Assembly: GCF_041380015.1 (NCBI RefSeq)
Contig: NZ_CP159978.1
Length of the DNA: 64,000 nt
Source of the DNA: Buchananella felis
Lineage (GTDB): Bacteria > Actinomycetota > Actinomycetes > Actinomycetales > Actinomycetaceae
Direction: 5' to 3' (one strand)
Shown here: in pieces, positions 1 through 7,533 of the stretch
Layout: each line of letters starts with the position of its first letter
Position numbering within the stretch: the first letter of the stretch is position 1
Program-made: the position numbers and the translations under genes
The notes under the pieces: generated by a model
Database searches by the model: none
What the model saw: the letters and a program-made list of their open reading frames with translations, nothing else
What the model was told of the DNA's origin: nothing

Positions 1-89
1 GCGCCCCGCCCCCTTGCCCCGTCCACGTGGCCTGCACTTTTGTGCAAGAGCGCTAACGCATAGGCTTGAGGCCGAACGGAAGGAAACAA

Positions 90-365
90 ATGGGCAAGAA
101 GTTCACGCTGCTGGTCGGTATGGGTCTGGGTTACGTGCTGGGCACGCGCGCTGGCCGCGCGCAGTACGAGCGCATGAAGACCATGGCCACCAACTTCCTG
201 GAGACCCCGGTGGTGAAGTCCACCGTCGAGAAGGCCACCTCCAAGGTCTCCGAGGTCTCCCGCAAGGTCGGCACCGACGTCACCGACCGCATGGCCGGCA
301 TGGTCAAGGAGCGCATGTTCGGGGCGCAGCAGGACGGCGGCAAGACCACCCCCACCGACGCCTAA
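90..365 (+). CDS. YtxH-like small membrane-anchored protein
   Basis: This 91-residue protein begins MGKKFTLLVGMGLGYVLGTR. That is a single short glycine-rich hydrophobic segment followed by a positively charged amphipathic tail, the pattern of YtxH/DUF3618-like proteins of actinobacteria. ATG 90 was chosen over an upstream in-frame ATG at 66 because a GGAAGGA ribosome site lies just before it and the hydrophobic segment starts there. The tail (about residues 20-75) is helical and rich in Lys, Thr and Val. Function is unknown; a membrane-tethered stress or structural role is inferred from the family. The next gene starts 10 bases downstream on the same strand, so co-transcription is likely. 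Confidence 0.65.
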   Translation: MGKKFTLLVGMGLGYVLGTRAGRAQYERMKTMATNFLETPVVKSTVEKATSKVSEVSRKVGTDVTDRMAGMVKERMFGAQQDGGKTTPTDA

Positions 366-375
366 GCTAGGCGCC

Positions 376-1575
376 TTGGAGACGGGGCCGGGCGCTCGCC
401 AGCCGGCGGGAGCACAGGAGCAGTGGGCGGCAACGTCGGCCACCAACTCAGGCGTACCCGCAGGGGCTGACTCGCCGCAATACGCAGCCTGCGAGCAGGG
501 AAACTGCGGGCACACCCCGGCCCAGATCAAGCGGTGGCGCCGCCGCCTAGCCGAGGAGCGGGCGGAGGCCGACGCCTACCGGTCGCTGGCCGAGCGCCGC
601 GACGGCGAGGAGGGCCAGATCCTGCGCAAGCTGGCCCAGGCGGAGGTGCGGCACGAGTCCCACTGGCTGCAGCTGCTGGGGCCACACGCCTACCCGCCGC
701 CGCGCCGCCACCCCCTCACCCTGCCGATGCGGGCCCTGTCCCGCCTGTTCGGGCCGGTGTTCGTCCTGGCGCTGCTGCAGCGCGCCGAGCAGCGCAGCGA
801 ATACCCGCAGGAGCCGGACGCCACCGCCCAGATGGTGGCGGACGAGCGCGTTCACGGCGAGGTGGTGCGCTCCCTGGCCCAGCGCGGCCGCCAGCAGATG
901 AGCGGCACCTTCCGGGCCGCGATCTTCGGCGCCAACGACGGCCTGGTCTCAAACCTGGCCCTGGTGCTCGGCATCGGCGCCACGGGCGTGGCCACCTCCA
1001 CCGTCATGGCCACGGGCCTGGCCGGCCTGCTGGCCGGCGCGCTGTCCATGGCGGCCGGCGAGTACGTCTCCGTGCGCTCCCAGCGCGAGCTGCTGGAGGC
1101 CTCCCGCCCCGACCCGGACGTGACCGACGTGCTGCCGGAGCTGGACGTGGACGCCAACGAGCTCGCCCTGGTCTACCGGGCGCGCGGCGAGGACCCGGAC
1201 TTCGCGGAGATGCACGCCCAGCGCACCCTGAGCGCCATCCGGGCCGGCCTGGACGCCCAGACCGGCTCCTTCGAGCAGGTGCAGACCTTCGAGGAGGTGG
1301 GCGAGGCCGGCAAGGCTGCGGCGTCCTCGTTCGCGTTCTTCGCCTCTGGGGCGCTGGTGCCGGTGCTGCCCTACCTGTTCGGCGCCACCGGGCTGGCCGC
1401 AGTGCTGTGGTCGGCGCTGCTGGTGGGCGCCTGCCTGCTGGGAACTGGCGCGGTGGTGGGCCTGCTGTCCGGATCTGCGCCGCTGGTGCGGGCCCTGCGC
1501 CAGCTGGGGATCGGCTACGGCGCGGCCGCGATCACCTACGGGCTGGGCCTACTGTTTGGAACTCAAGTGGGCTAG
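376..1575 (+). CDS. Ferritin-like/VIT fusion transporter (MbfA-type, CCC1/VIT1 family)
   Basis: The 399-residue protein joins two domains. Residues about 45-175 look like a rubrerythrin-type diiron four-helix domain, with Glu-rich helices and two ExxH-type motifs (AEVRHESH and DERVHGEVV). Residues about 178-398 are a VIT1/CCC1 transporter: AAIFGANDGLVSNLALVLG, then a GLLAGALSMAAGEYVSVRSQ helix and three C-terminal membrane segments. Such fusions (MbfA-like) export or store Fe2+ or Mn2+. The start is uncertain: TTG 376 is the only start candidate upstream of the ferritin-like domain and has no strong ribosome site. The first 40 residues are low-complexity and contain the dispersed 16-bp motif at 426-441. 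Confidence 0.8.
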   Translation: METGPGARQPAGAQEQWAATSATNSGVPAGADSPQYAACEQGNCGHTPAQIKRWRRRLAEERAEADAYRSLAERRDGEEGQILRKLAQAEVRHESHWLQLLGPHAYPPPRRHPLTLPMRALSRLFGPVFVLALLQRAEQRSEYPQEPDATAQMVADERVHGEVVRSLAQRGRQQMSGTFRAAIFGANDGLVSNLALVLGIGATGVATSTVMATGLAGLLAGALSMAAGEYVSVRSQRELLEASRPDPDVTDVLPELDVDANELALVYRARGEDPDFAEMHAQRTLSAIRAGLDAQTGSFEQVQTFEEVGEAGKAAASSFAFFASGALVPVLPYLFGATGLAAVLWSALLVGACLLGTGAVVGLLSGSAPLVRALRQLGIGYGAAAITYGLGLLFGTQVG

Positions 1576-1583
1576 GCGGGTCA

Positions 1584-2402
1584 ATGCTCTCTACCCTCAA
1601 CTCGCACCTGCCGGACCTGTTCCGCGCCATCGACCTCACCGGGGTGCTGCTCAACGGCATCCTGGGCGGGCGGATCGCCCGGCAAAAGGGCTTCGACGCG
1701 GTTGGCTTTGCCATCTTGGCGATCATGTCTGCGATGGCGGGCGGCATGGTGCGAGACACCCTGTTGCAGGCCGGCCCTCCCTTCGCCCTGACCGACCCGT
1801 ACTACATCGGGGTGGCCCTGGTGGGGGCGGCCATCTCCATGCTGTTCCGCTTCGAGTCCCGCTGGGCCGGGCGCCTGCTGGTGGTGGCCGACGGCATCGT
1901 GCTCGGCACCTGGGCCGCCACCGGCGCCATCAAGACCCTCTCGGTGGGGTTTGGGATCATGCCGGCGATCATGCTGGGCCTGATCACCGCCGTCGGGGGC
2001 GGCATGCTGCGCGACGTCTGCGCCGGCATGGTCCCCCAAGTCTTTGGCGGCAACAACCTCTACGCCGTCCCGGCCATCACCGCCTCCGCCGTCATGGTGC
2101 TGTTCTACTACCTGGATGCGGACATGGTGGGCATGCTCGTGGCCACCGTGGTGGGCGCGGTCTTCACCGTGGTGGCGCATTGGCGGCGCTGGCAGCTGCC
2201 CCGCGAGGACTTCTCCCTGCCCGAGTACATCGGCAAGCTGCGCCAGCGCGGCTGGTCCGTGCGCGGCCTGCGGTCGATTCGCGGCCTGCGCGCCGCCCGC
2301 CGGGGCATGCAGACCGACCCGCGCGAGGGCAGCGAGGGGATCTTCGCCCCCGCCTTCGAGCCCGTGGACGACGTTCCGCCCGCCGCCCCCAGCAAGGAGT
2401 AG
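1584..2402 (+). CDS. TRIC/UPF0126 family cation channel protein
   Basis: This 272-residue membrane protein has the duplicated three-helix architecture of TRIC (formerly UPF0126, YicG/YadS) proteins, which form trimeric K+ or cation channels. Two glycine-rich signatures are visible: GGRIARQKGFD with GGMVRDTLL in the first repeat, and AVGGGMLRDVCAG in the second. The last 70 residues (LPREDFSLPEYIGKLRQRGW onward) are a charged cytoplasmic tail with no obvious domain. The ATG lies 8 bases after the VIT gene stop, behind a GGCGGG ribosome site. The SRAP gene begins 4 bases after the stop, so the three genes probably form one transcript. Confidence 0.85.
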   Translation: MLSTLNSHLPDLFRAIDLTGVLLNGILGGRIARQKGFDAVGFAILAIMSAMAGGMVRDTLLQAGPPFALTDPYYIGVALVGAAISMLFRFESRWAGRLLVVADGIVLGTWAATGAIKTLSVGFGIMPAIMLGLITAVGGGMLRDVCAGMVPQVFGGNNLYAVPAITASAVMVLFYYLDADMVGMLVATVVGAVFTVVAHWRRWQLPREDFSLPEYIGKLRQRGWSVRGLRSIRGLRAARRGMQTDPREGSEGIFAPAFEPVDDVPPAAPSKE

Positions 2403-2406
2403 CGCG

Positions 2407-3123
2407 GTGTGCGGCCGCTTTGCCATGTTCATGACGGACGCCGATTTCATCGAGGAGTTCGGGATCGAGCGGGTGGCCGACCCGTTCCTGCCGCCCTCCT
2501 GGAACGTTGCCCCCACGCAGGCCGTGAACCTGGTGCGCGTGGCCGGGGACGGGGTGCGCGAGCTGCGCCAGGCCAGGTGGGGGCTGGTGCCCTCCTGGGC
2601 CAAGGACCCGGCAATCGGGGCGCGGATGATCAACGCCAGGTCTGAGACCGCCGCGCACAAGCCTTCCTTCGCGGCGGCGCTGCGGGCGCGACGCTGCCTG
2701 GTGCCTGCCTGCGGCTACTACGAGTGGCGGGCGGGGGCGGCCGGCGTGGCCGGTGGGCGCGCGGGGGCGGGCGCCGCCAAGCAGCCCTTCTTCATCAGCG
2801 ACCCGTCCGGGGCGCCGCTGGCGCTGGCCGGGTTGTACGAGTCCTGGCGCTACCCGGCCGGGCCGGAGGCGGGGCGCTGGCTGCACACGGTTACGATCCT
2901 GACGCGCGCGGCCACCGAGCACCTGGCGCCCATCCACGACCGCATGCCGGTGGTGGTGCCGGCGCAGTTGCGCGGGCAGTGGCTGGCACCGGGCGAGTTG
3001 AGCGCGGGGGAGGCGGCCGGGCTGCTGGACTGCCTGCCCCCGGCGCTGCTGGAGGCGTGCGCCGTGGGGGCGGGCGTGGGCAACGTGCGCAACAACCACC
3101 CGGGCCTGCTGGCGCCGGTCTAA
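2407..3123 (+). CDS. SOS response-associated peptidase (SRAP, HMCES/YedK family)
   Basis: The 238-residue protein begins (M)CGRF, so removal of Met exposes the catalytic Cys2 that forms a thiazolidine crosslink with abasic sites in single-stranded DNA. The other conserved residues are present: Asn33 (SWNVAPTQ), Glu106 (CGYYEW) and His177 (LAPIHDRMP). GTG 2407 is the only start that places Cys at position 2, and AAGGAG lies about 8 bases upstream. A Gly/Ala-rich insertion at about residues 109-125 is unusual but lies on a surface loop. The protein shields abasic sites during replication. It follows the TRIC gene with a 4-base gap. Confidence 0.92.
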   Translation: MCGRFAMFMTDADFIEEFGIERVADPFLPPSWNVAPTQAVNLVRVAGDGVRELRQARWGLVPSWAKDPAIGARMINARSETAAHKPSFAAALRARRCLVPACGYYEWRAGAAGVAGGRAGAGAAKQPFFISDPSGAPLALAGLYESWRYPAGPEAGRWLHTVTILTRAATEHLAPIHDRMPVVVPAQLRGQWLAPGELSAGEAAGLLDCLPPALLEACAVGAGVGNVRNNHPGLLAPV

Positions 3124-3190
3124 CTATTGGGCCCGAGCCCGGCCCGGCCCGGAACCGGCGGGAGTCGTGGCCGGAGCCGACGGGAGAGCG

Positions 3191-3262
3191 TTGATAAAAT
3201 TATCAAGACCTCACCCCGTTGATAAAGTTATCATGCCGGTACATGCTTGATAAAATTATCAA
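3191..3262 (+). promoter_or_regulatory. Three 16-bp palindromes with 28-bp period (putative operators)
   Basis: TTGATAAAATTATCAA occurs at 3191-3206 and 3247-3262. A near copy, TTGATAAAGTTATCAT, lies at 3219-3234. Starts are exactly 28 bases apart. Each is two 7-bp arms around a 2-bp centre and is AT-rich in a GC-rich neighbourhood. The last copy ends one base before the likely ATG of the downstream ATPase, so a bound protein would block transcription or translation start. Autoregulation by the ATPase's C-terminal winged-helix-like segment is an inference. Confidence 0.8.
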
Positions 3263-3263
3263 C

Positions 3264-4508
3264 ATGCGTCGCGCTATAGATTCGCCGTTCAGTCCCGGCT
3301 CTGACACCGTGCCCCAGGTGTGGGCGGGCCGAGTCTCCCAGCTGGCCGACTGGAGGGACGTGTTGCGGCCCCGTCGCCTGCTGGGAGTCCACGAGCGGGG
3401 GCGCACCATTCTGGGAGAGGCCGGTACGGGCAAATCCGCGCTGGTGCGCCGCATTTGCCAGGACGCGCAGTCGCGAGGCGACTGGGTGACCCCGCAGTTG
3501 CGTATGGCCTCAGGGGCCGACCCGCTCAAGCGATTGGCGGCCGCCTTGCTCGGGTTGGCGGAGAGCGTGTCTTTGGCAGCAGCCAGAGAGGATCGGATTG
3601 CCGCGACGCTAAGGCGCGTGGAAAGCGTGGCCGTGGCGGGAGCATCGCTCTCACTCCGGCAGGGAGAGGCGCCCGAGCCTCACGTCGCCCTGACCGAGCT
3701 CCTCGTTGAAGTAGGGCGCGAAGCGCTCCGCAGGGGAGAGACGATGGTGGTCATCCACATCGACGAGGTGCAGAACATCGGCGATGAGAACGCGCTCTCG
3801 CAGCTCCTCATCGCCCTGGGGGACGCACTCTCTCACGAGGAACAGGTTGAGGCGCCCGGCAGAATGTTGATTAACCGTGCGCTGCCGATCGTTGTCTATC
3901 TTTCGGGTCTGCCGGAGTTTGCTGACCTGGCCGGGGCAAGGACCGGTGCCACTTTTGCTCGCCGTTTCCAGGTGGTCAACCTGTCATCCATCTCCGATGG
4001 GGACTTGGAGGCCGCGCTTCAGCCCTTCGTCTCGGAAGGTTGGCCGGTGCCCAACCAAGACGGAGGGCTGGATCGCGTATTCATGACTCCGCAGGCGCAG
4101 GGCGCCATCGTCGAGTTGGCGTGCGGAGAACCCTTCCTGTTCCAGCTGGCCGGTCAGGGGGCTTGGTTCGCTGGGGCTAGTGACCTGATCACCGTCGATG
4201 ACGTCTATGCGGGGTGGGCGGAGGTGGCCCACGAGGCCGAAGCGCACGTGCTGCGGATCCTTGACCGGTTGCCGGCCAGGGAGCGCGAGTTCCTAGAGGC
4301 GATGGGCGAGGTTGAGCCTGAGCGGCGCACTCTGAAGGAGATCGCGGCCGCAGCGGGATTCAAGTCATCCAGCGCCGCTGGCCCATCCGCGCAGCGGTTG
4401 GACATCGTTCGTGGCCTCATCAGTCGGGGGCCGGCCTACGGCTTTAGGCGCCGGGCGGTGGAGGCCTATCTGACCTCCGATTGGCCGCGCCCCGGTGCCC
4501 CCAGTTAG
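3264..4508 (+). CDS. AAA+ ATPase with C-terminal winged-helix-like segment
   Basis: The 414-residue protein has a Walker A motif GEAGTGKS (about residues 51-58) and a Walker B MVVIHIDEVQ (161-170), the layout of standalone ORC/Cdc6-like or 'ATP-binding protein' AAA+ ATPases. The C-terminal 90 residues (from HVLRILDRLPAREREFLEAM) look like a winged helix. ATG 3264 was preferred to in-frame ATG 3243, which would start inside the third palindrome. No partner gene is adjacent. It may be a mobile or defence-related regulator; the substrate is unknown. Codon use is somewhat less biased than in the flanking core genes, which fits transfer. Confidence 0.75.
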   Translation: MRRAIDSPFSPGSDTVPQVWAGRVSQLADWRDVLRPRRLLGVHERGRTILGEAGTGKSALVRRICQDAQSRGDWVTPQLRMASGADPLKRLAAALLGLAESVSLAAAREDRIAATLRRVESVAVAGASLSLRQGEAPEPHVALTELLVEVGREALRRGETMVVIHIDEVQNIGDENALSQLLIALGDALSHEEQVEAPGRMLINRALPIVVYLSGLPEFADLAGARTGATFARRFQVVNLSSISDGDLEAALQPFVSEGWPVPNQDGGLDRVFMTPQAQGAIVELACGEPFLFQLAGQGAWFAGASDLITVDDVYAGWAEVAHEAEAHVLRILDRLPAREREFLEAMGEVEPERRTLKEIAAAAGFKSSSAAGPSAQRLDIVRGLISRGPAYGFRRRAVEAYLTSDWPRPGAPS

Positions 4509-4584
4509 GCGTCCGGGGCCGCGGCCGGATACAAAGGACGCGCCCTTGTGCAACATCGGCGGCTGGTGGCGCGTTACCCCGGGC

Positions 4585-4667
4585 GTACAAGCGTGCGGTC
4601 GGGGTACGTGCGACCGGCCGGTGCCATGGCACCGAGCGGTCGGATGTACCCCGTTGCAGCATTTGCG
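4585..4667 (+). repeat. 83-bp structured intergenic repeat, copy 1
   Basis: About 87% identical over 83 bases to 15173-15255, in the same orientation and also just downstream of a plus-strand gene. It can fold into a long hairpin: GGGGTACGTGCGACCG pairs with CGGTCGGATGTACCCC, with GTGCCATGGCAC at the apex. The rest of the 338-base gap between the two ATPase genes (4509-4846) contains this repeat and the 4771-4827 operator. I see no gene in it. Confidence 0.75.
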
Positions 4668-4770
4668 CAGGTCTAGTCGACCGCACTCGTGCTGGCCCGC
4701 CTCCCGTCCGTGGCATCTACTGGCCAACTACTGCCGCGCCCCGTCGCCCGCAAGCTCGAGCTTGACACCG

Positions 4771-4827
4771 AACTTAACACTCAACATAACACCGTGTGAA
4801 GTTAAGTGTTATGTTGGGTGTTAAGTT
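4771..4827 (+). promoter_or_regulatory. Long inverted repeat (22-bp arms) before AlbA_2 gene
   Basis: The arms at 4771-4792 and 4806-4827 are inverted complements with a single T/G mismatch, around a 13-bp centre. The block holds four TAACAC/GTGTTA half-sites in the order plus, plus, minus, minus. Its first 41 bases recur with one change at 6289-6329, across the 3' end of the same gene. It lies just upstream of the start at 4847, so it is a likely operator, probably for the gene's own winged-helix domain. Confidence 0.75.
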
Positions 4828-4846
4828 GCGAGCGATGGGGGAACGT

Positions 4847-6295
4847 ATGGAACCCGCAGAACTAGCTGACTTGGTCTCGAAGCTGCGCCTGGTTGGAACT
4901 GATCAGCAGCGGATCGAGGTGAAGTCGGGCGTCGGCAAGGGGGTCAGGGAGACCCTGAGCGCGTTTTCCAACGCCTCCGGTGGAACTCTACTTATTGGAC
5001 TGTCAGAGGCAGATGGCTTTGCGCTGGTGCCGGGGTTTGACGTCGTGCAGGCTAGGGATCAGCTAGTGGCTCGTTGCGGCCAACTGGAACCCGTAGTACG
5101 CCCGGATGTGGAGATTGTGCCGTTCGAGGGGCAAGCCGTCCTCGTTGCGCGGATTCACGAGGTGGAGCCGCGGCTAAAGCCCTGCTACGTCGTTGACCAG
5201 GGGCAATACAACGGCTCCTACTTGCGAAGCGGTGACGGTGATCGGCGGATGACGACTTACGAAGTCAGCCGATTGCTGGAAGAGCGCTCTCAGCCGCTCT
5301 GGGATGAGCAGCCGATTGAGGATGCTGAGATTTCCGATCTGGACCAGGTGGCCCTAGGACGATTCCTGGATGGGCAAAGGGAGATTCGCAGGCGGACCTT
5401 TGCCGATGGTGTAGAGGTGGCCCGTGAGCGCTTGCGGGTGACCAAGCAGGGGCGGCCAACGCTCGCCGCCCTCCTCGCGCTGGGGGAATACCCCCAACAG
5501 TTCTTCCCGCGCCTGGCCGTTAGCTTCGCTCTGTTCCCTGGAACTGATCGTGGCGAGGTCGCAGAGGGAGTGCGGCTCCTGGATAGCGCCATGTTCACCG
5601 GGCCAATCCCGGAGCTGGTGGAGGCCGCTGTAGACGCTGTGCGGCGAAATATGCGCACAGCCGGCTTGATCGGCGAGGCCTTTCGCACCGAGCTGCCCGA
5701 CTATCCGTTAGTGGCGGTCAGGGAGGCGATGGTCAACGCGCTCATGCACCGGGACTACTCGCCGGAGGTGCGCGGCGCGCAGGTGCAGGTGAACATGTTT
5801 GTGGACCGGCTGGAGATCACCAATCCGGGCGGGCTTTACGGGGCGGTTACGGTGGAGACGCTTGGGAAGGCTGGGGTAAGCACCAGTCGAAACCAGCGTC
5901 TTTCCACCTTCCTGGAGTCAATCTCATTTGCAGGCGGCGGTCCGGTGGCTGAAAACAGGGGGACCGGGATAGCCGCGATCCGATCGGCACTAGCGGAGGC
6001 CCTGCTGCCGCCGCCAGAGATCAGTAACTCAGTGACCAGCTTTACGATCACGTTCCGACGTCGACGGGTGGCACCGCTGGAGCGGTATGCATCCGCGCAG
6101 GAGTTGGTGCGCGGTCACCTGGTGGAGTATGAGAGCGCAACCACTTCCGACCTGGTCGACAAATTCGGGCTGAGTAGGACAAGCGTGCAAAAGGCGCTCA
6201 GGGCGCTGATAGATGCTGGGGTGGTGGAAGCAACCGAGCCCCCGCGTAGTCCCAAGCAGCGTTACCGCATGGTCCGCCAGGGATGGGCAACTTAA
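4847..6295 (+). CDS. Schlafen AlbA_2 domain / HATPase ATP-binding protein
   Basis: The 482-residue protein has an N-terminal Schlafen AlbA_2 domain (about residues 15-135: RIEVKSGVGKGVRETLSAFS and GGTLLIGLSE). A GHKL-type ATP-binding region follows (VREAMVNALMHRDYSPE, then LEITNPGGL). It ends in a winged helix (about 420-480: SDLVDKFGLSRTSVQKALRAL). This is the COG2865 'RecG-like/ATP-binding' family, often encoded alone and of unknown biological role. ATG 4847 follows GGGGGA; ATG 4835 is the alternative. The stop codon lies inside the downstream 41-bp repeat. It is probably a self-regulated accessory gene, with DNA binding through the C-terminal helix inferred. Confidence 0.82.
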   Translation: MEPAELADLVSKLRLVGTDQQRIEVKSGVGKGVRETLSAFSNASGGTLLIGLSEADGFALVPGFDVVQARDQLVARCGQLEPVVRPDVEIVPFEGQAVLVARIHEVEPRLKPCYVVDQGQYNGSYLRSGDGDRRMTTYEVSRLLEERSQPLWDEQPIEDAEISDLDQVALGRFLDGQREIRRRTFADGVEVARERLRVTKQGRPTLAALLALGEYPQQFFPRLAVSFALFPGTDRGEVAEGVRLLDSAMFTGPIPELVEAAVDAVRRNMRTAGLIGEAFRTELPDYPLVAVREAMVNALMHRDYSPEVRGAQVQVNMFVDRLEITNPGGLYGAVTVETLGKAGVSTSRNQRLSTFLESISFAGGGPVAENRGTGIAAIRSALAEALLPPPEISNSVTSFTITFRRRRVAPLERYASAQELVRGHLVEYESATTSDLVDKFGLSRTSVQKALRALIDAGVVEATEPPRSPKQRYRMVRQGWAT

Positions 6296-6329
6296 CACTC
6301 AACATAACACCGCGTGAAGTTAAGTGTTA
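6289..6329 (+). repeat. 41-bp copy of the AlbA_2 operator at the gene's 3' end
   Basis: Matches 4771-4811 with one change (C for T). It begins 7 bases before the end of the AlbA_2 coding sequence and continues into the gap before the second VIT gene. Two downstream half-sites (GTGTTA at 6324-6329 and GTGTGA near 6336) preserve a degenerate inverted arrangement. It could be a second operator, or a boundary duplication made when the module inserted. Confidence 0.75.
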
Positions 6330-6449
6330 AGTTCGGTGTGATGTCCTGTTTTGCCCGGAAAATAGCGGATTTATGACATGTAGGCCAGCCTGACCTAGCG
6401 AAGGATGGGCTTCCTATCTTTGCGTTCTTAAGGCCCCTAGCGTGGGGGT

Positions 6450-7481
6450 ATGAACATCGAGCTGACCTCTCCTCGCGCCTCCCGCAGCCGGGCCGCGCTG
6501 CCCGCACACCCCGGCTGCCCCACCGCCCGGGCCCTGCGCATTTCGCGCGCCCGGCGCTGCGCCTGCGCCGGTGGCGAGGCGGCCGCTCGATGCGTCGGCC
6601 CGGCGGCAACGTCGGCCACCCCGCTCGCGGCCAGCAAGGGGGCGGCGCCCACGCTCGGGGCGGCCGGGCCCGCAAGGCTAGCGCCCGTAACGCCCGCGCC
6701 TGCGCCGCAATCCGACGCGGCCGCAGGGCCAAATCCCACCGCGCCCGCTCGTGAGGCAGAAGCCCTCGCAGGGACCGAGAGCAACGGCAAGTCGGCGCGC
6801 TCGGCCCTCACGGCCCGCCTGAACTGGCTGCGCGCGGCGGTGCTGGGGGCAAACGACGGCATCGTCTCCGTGGCCGGCCTGGTCATCGGCGTGGCCGCCT
6901 ACGACCCAGCCAACACCACCGCCATCATGCTGGCCGCCGTCGCGGGCCTACTGGCTGGCGCCTTCTCCATGGCCGCCGGGGAGTACGTCTCCGTTTCCTC
7001 CCAGCGCGACTCCGAGGCCGCGATCGTCGCCGCCGAGCGCGCCAAGCTGGCCGCAGACCCGGAGGGCGAGCTGGCGGAGCTGGCCCGCATGTACCAGGAA
7101 CGCGGCGTCTCAGCCGCCACGGCCATGCAGGTAGCCAAGGAACTCTCCGCCAAGGACGCCCTGGCCGCCCACCTCGCCCTGGAGACGGGCATCGATCAAG
7201 AAGCCCTGGTCAACCCGTGGAGCGCGGCGATCTCCTCTGCCATCTCCTTCACCCTGGGGGCGCTGCTGCCGATCGTGGCGGTGTGGCTGGCCCCGGCCAC
7301 GTGGGTGCGGGTCCCGGTCACCTTCGTCTCCGTGCTGGTCGCCCTGGCCCTGACGGGGTGGGTGAGCGCCCACCTGGGCGAGGCCGGGAAGGGCCGCGCG
7401 GTGGTGCGCCTGCTGGTAGGCGGTCTACTGGCCATGGCCGCCACTTGGGGAATCGGCGCCCTGCTGGGCGTGTCGGTCTAG
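6450..7481 (+). CDS. VIT1/CCC1 family iron/manganese transporter
   Basis: The 343-residue protein carries a VIT domain from about residue 120: WLRAAVLGANDGIVSVAGLV, GLLAGAFSMAAGEYVSVSSQ, a charged cytosolic segment (about 190-245) and three C-terminal helices. This fits export or sequestration of Fe2+ or Mn2+. Unlike the gene at 376 it has no ferritin-like domain. The first 110 residues are Ala/Pro-rich and unconserved, and contain an exact copy of the dispersed 16-bp motif (6602-6617). ATG 6450 follows GTGGGGG, but a later start near residue 110 cannot be excluded because the leader has no recognisable domain. Confidence 0.82.
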   Translation: MNIELTSPRASRSRAALPAHPGCPTARALRISRARRCACAGGEAAARCVGPAATSATPLAASKGAAPTLGAAGPARLAPVTPAPAPQSDAAAGPNPTAPAREAEALAGTESNGKSARSALTARLNWLRAAVLGANDGIVSVAGLVIGVAAYDPANTTAIMLAAVAGLLAGAFSMAAGEYVSVSSQRDSEAAIVAAERAKLAADPEGELAELARMYQERGVSAATAMQVAKELSAKDALAAHLALETGIDQEALVNPWSAAISSAISFTLGALLPIVAVWLAPATWVRVPVTFVSVLVALALTGWVSAHLGEAGKGRAVVRLLVGGLLAMAATWGIGALLGVSV

Positions 7482-7533
7482 GCCGCCGACGTCCCACCCG
7501 CCGCCCCGAGCACGGTCACCCCCGGCGTGGCGG

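Noticed and set aside
534..2402. Long frame through the ferritin-VIT gene into TRIC
   Set aside because: Only the part from ATG 1584 codes for TRIC; the first 350 codons are an Arg/Pro/Gly-rich shadow of the VIT gene.
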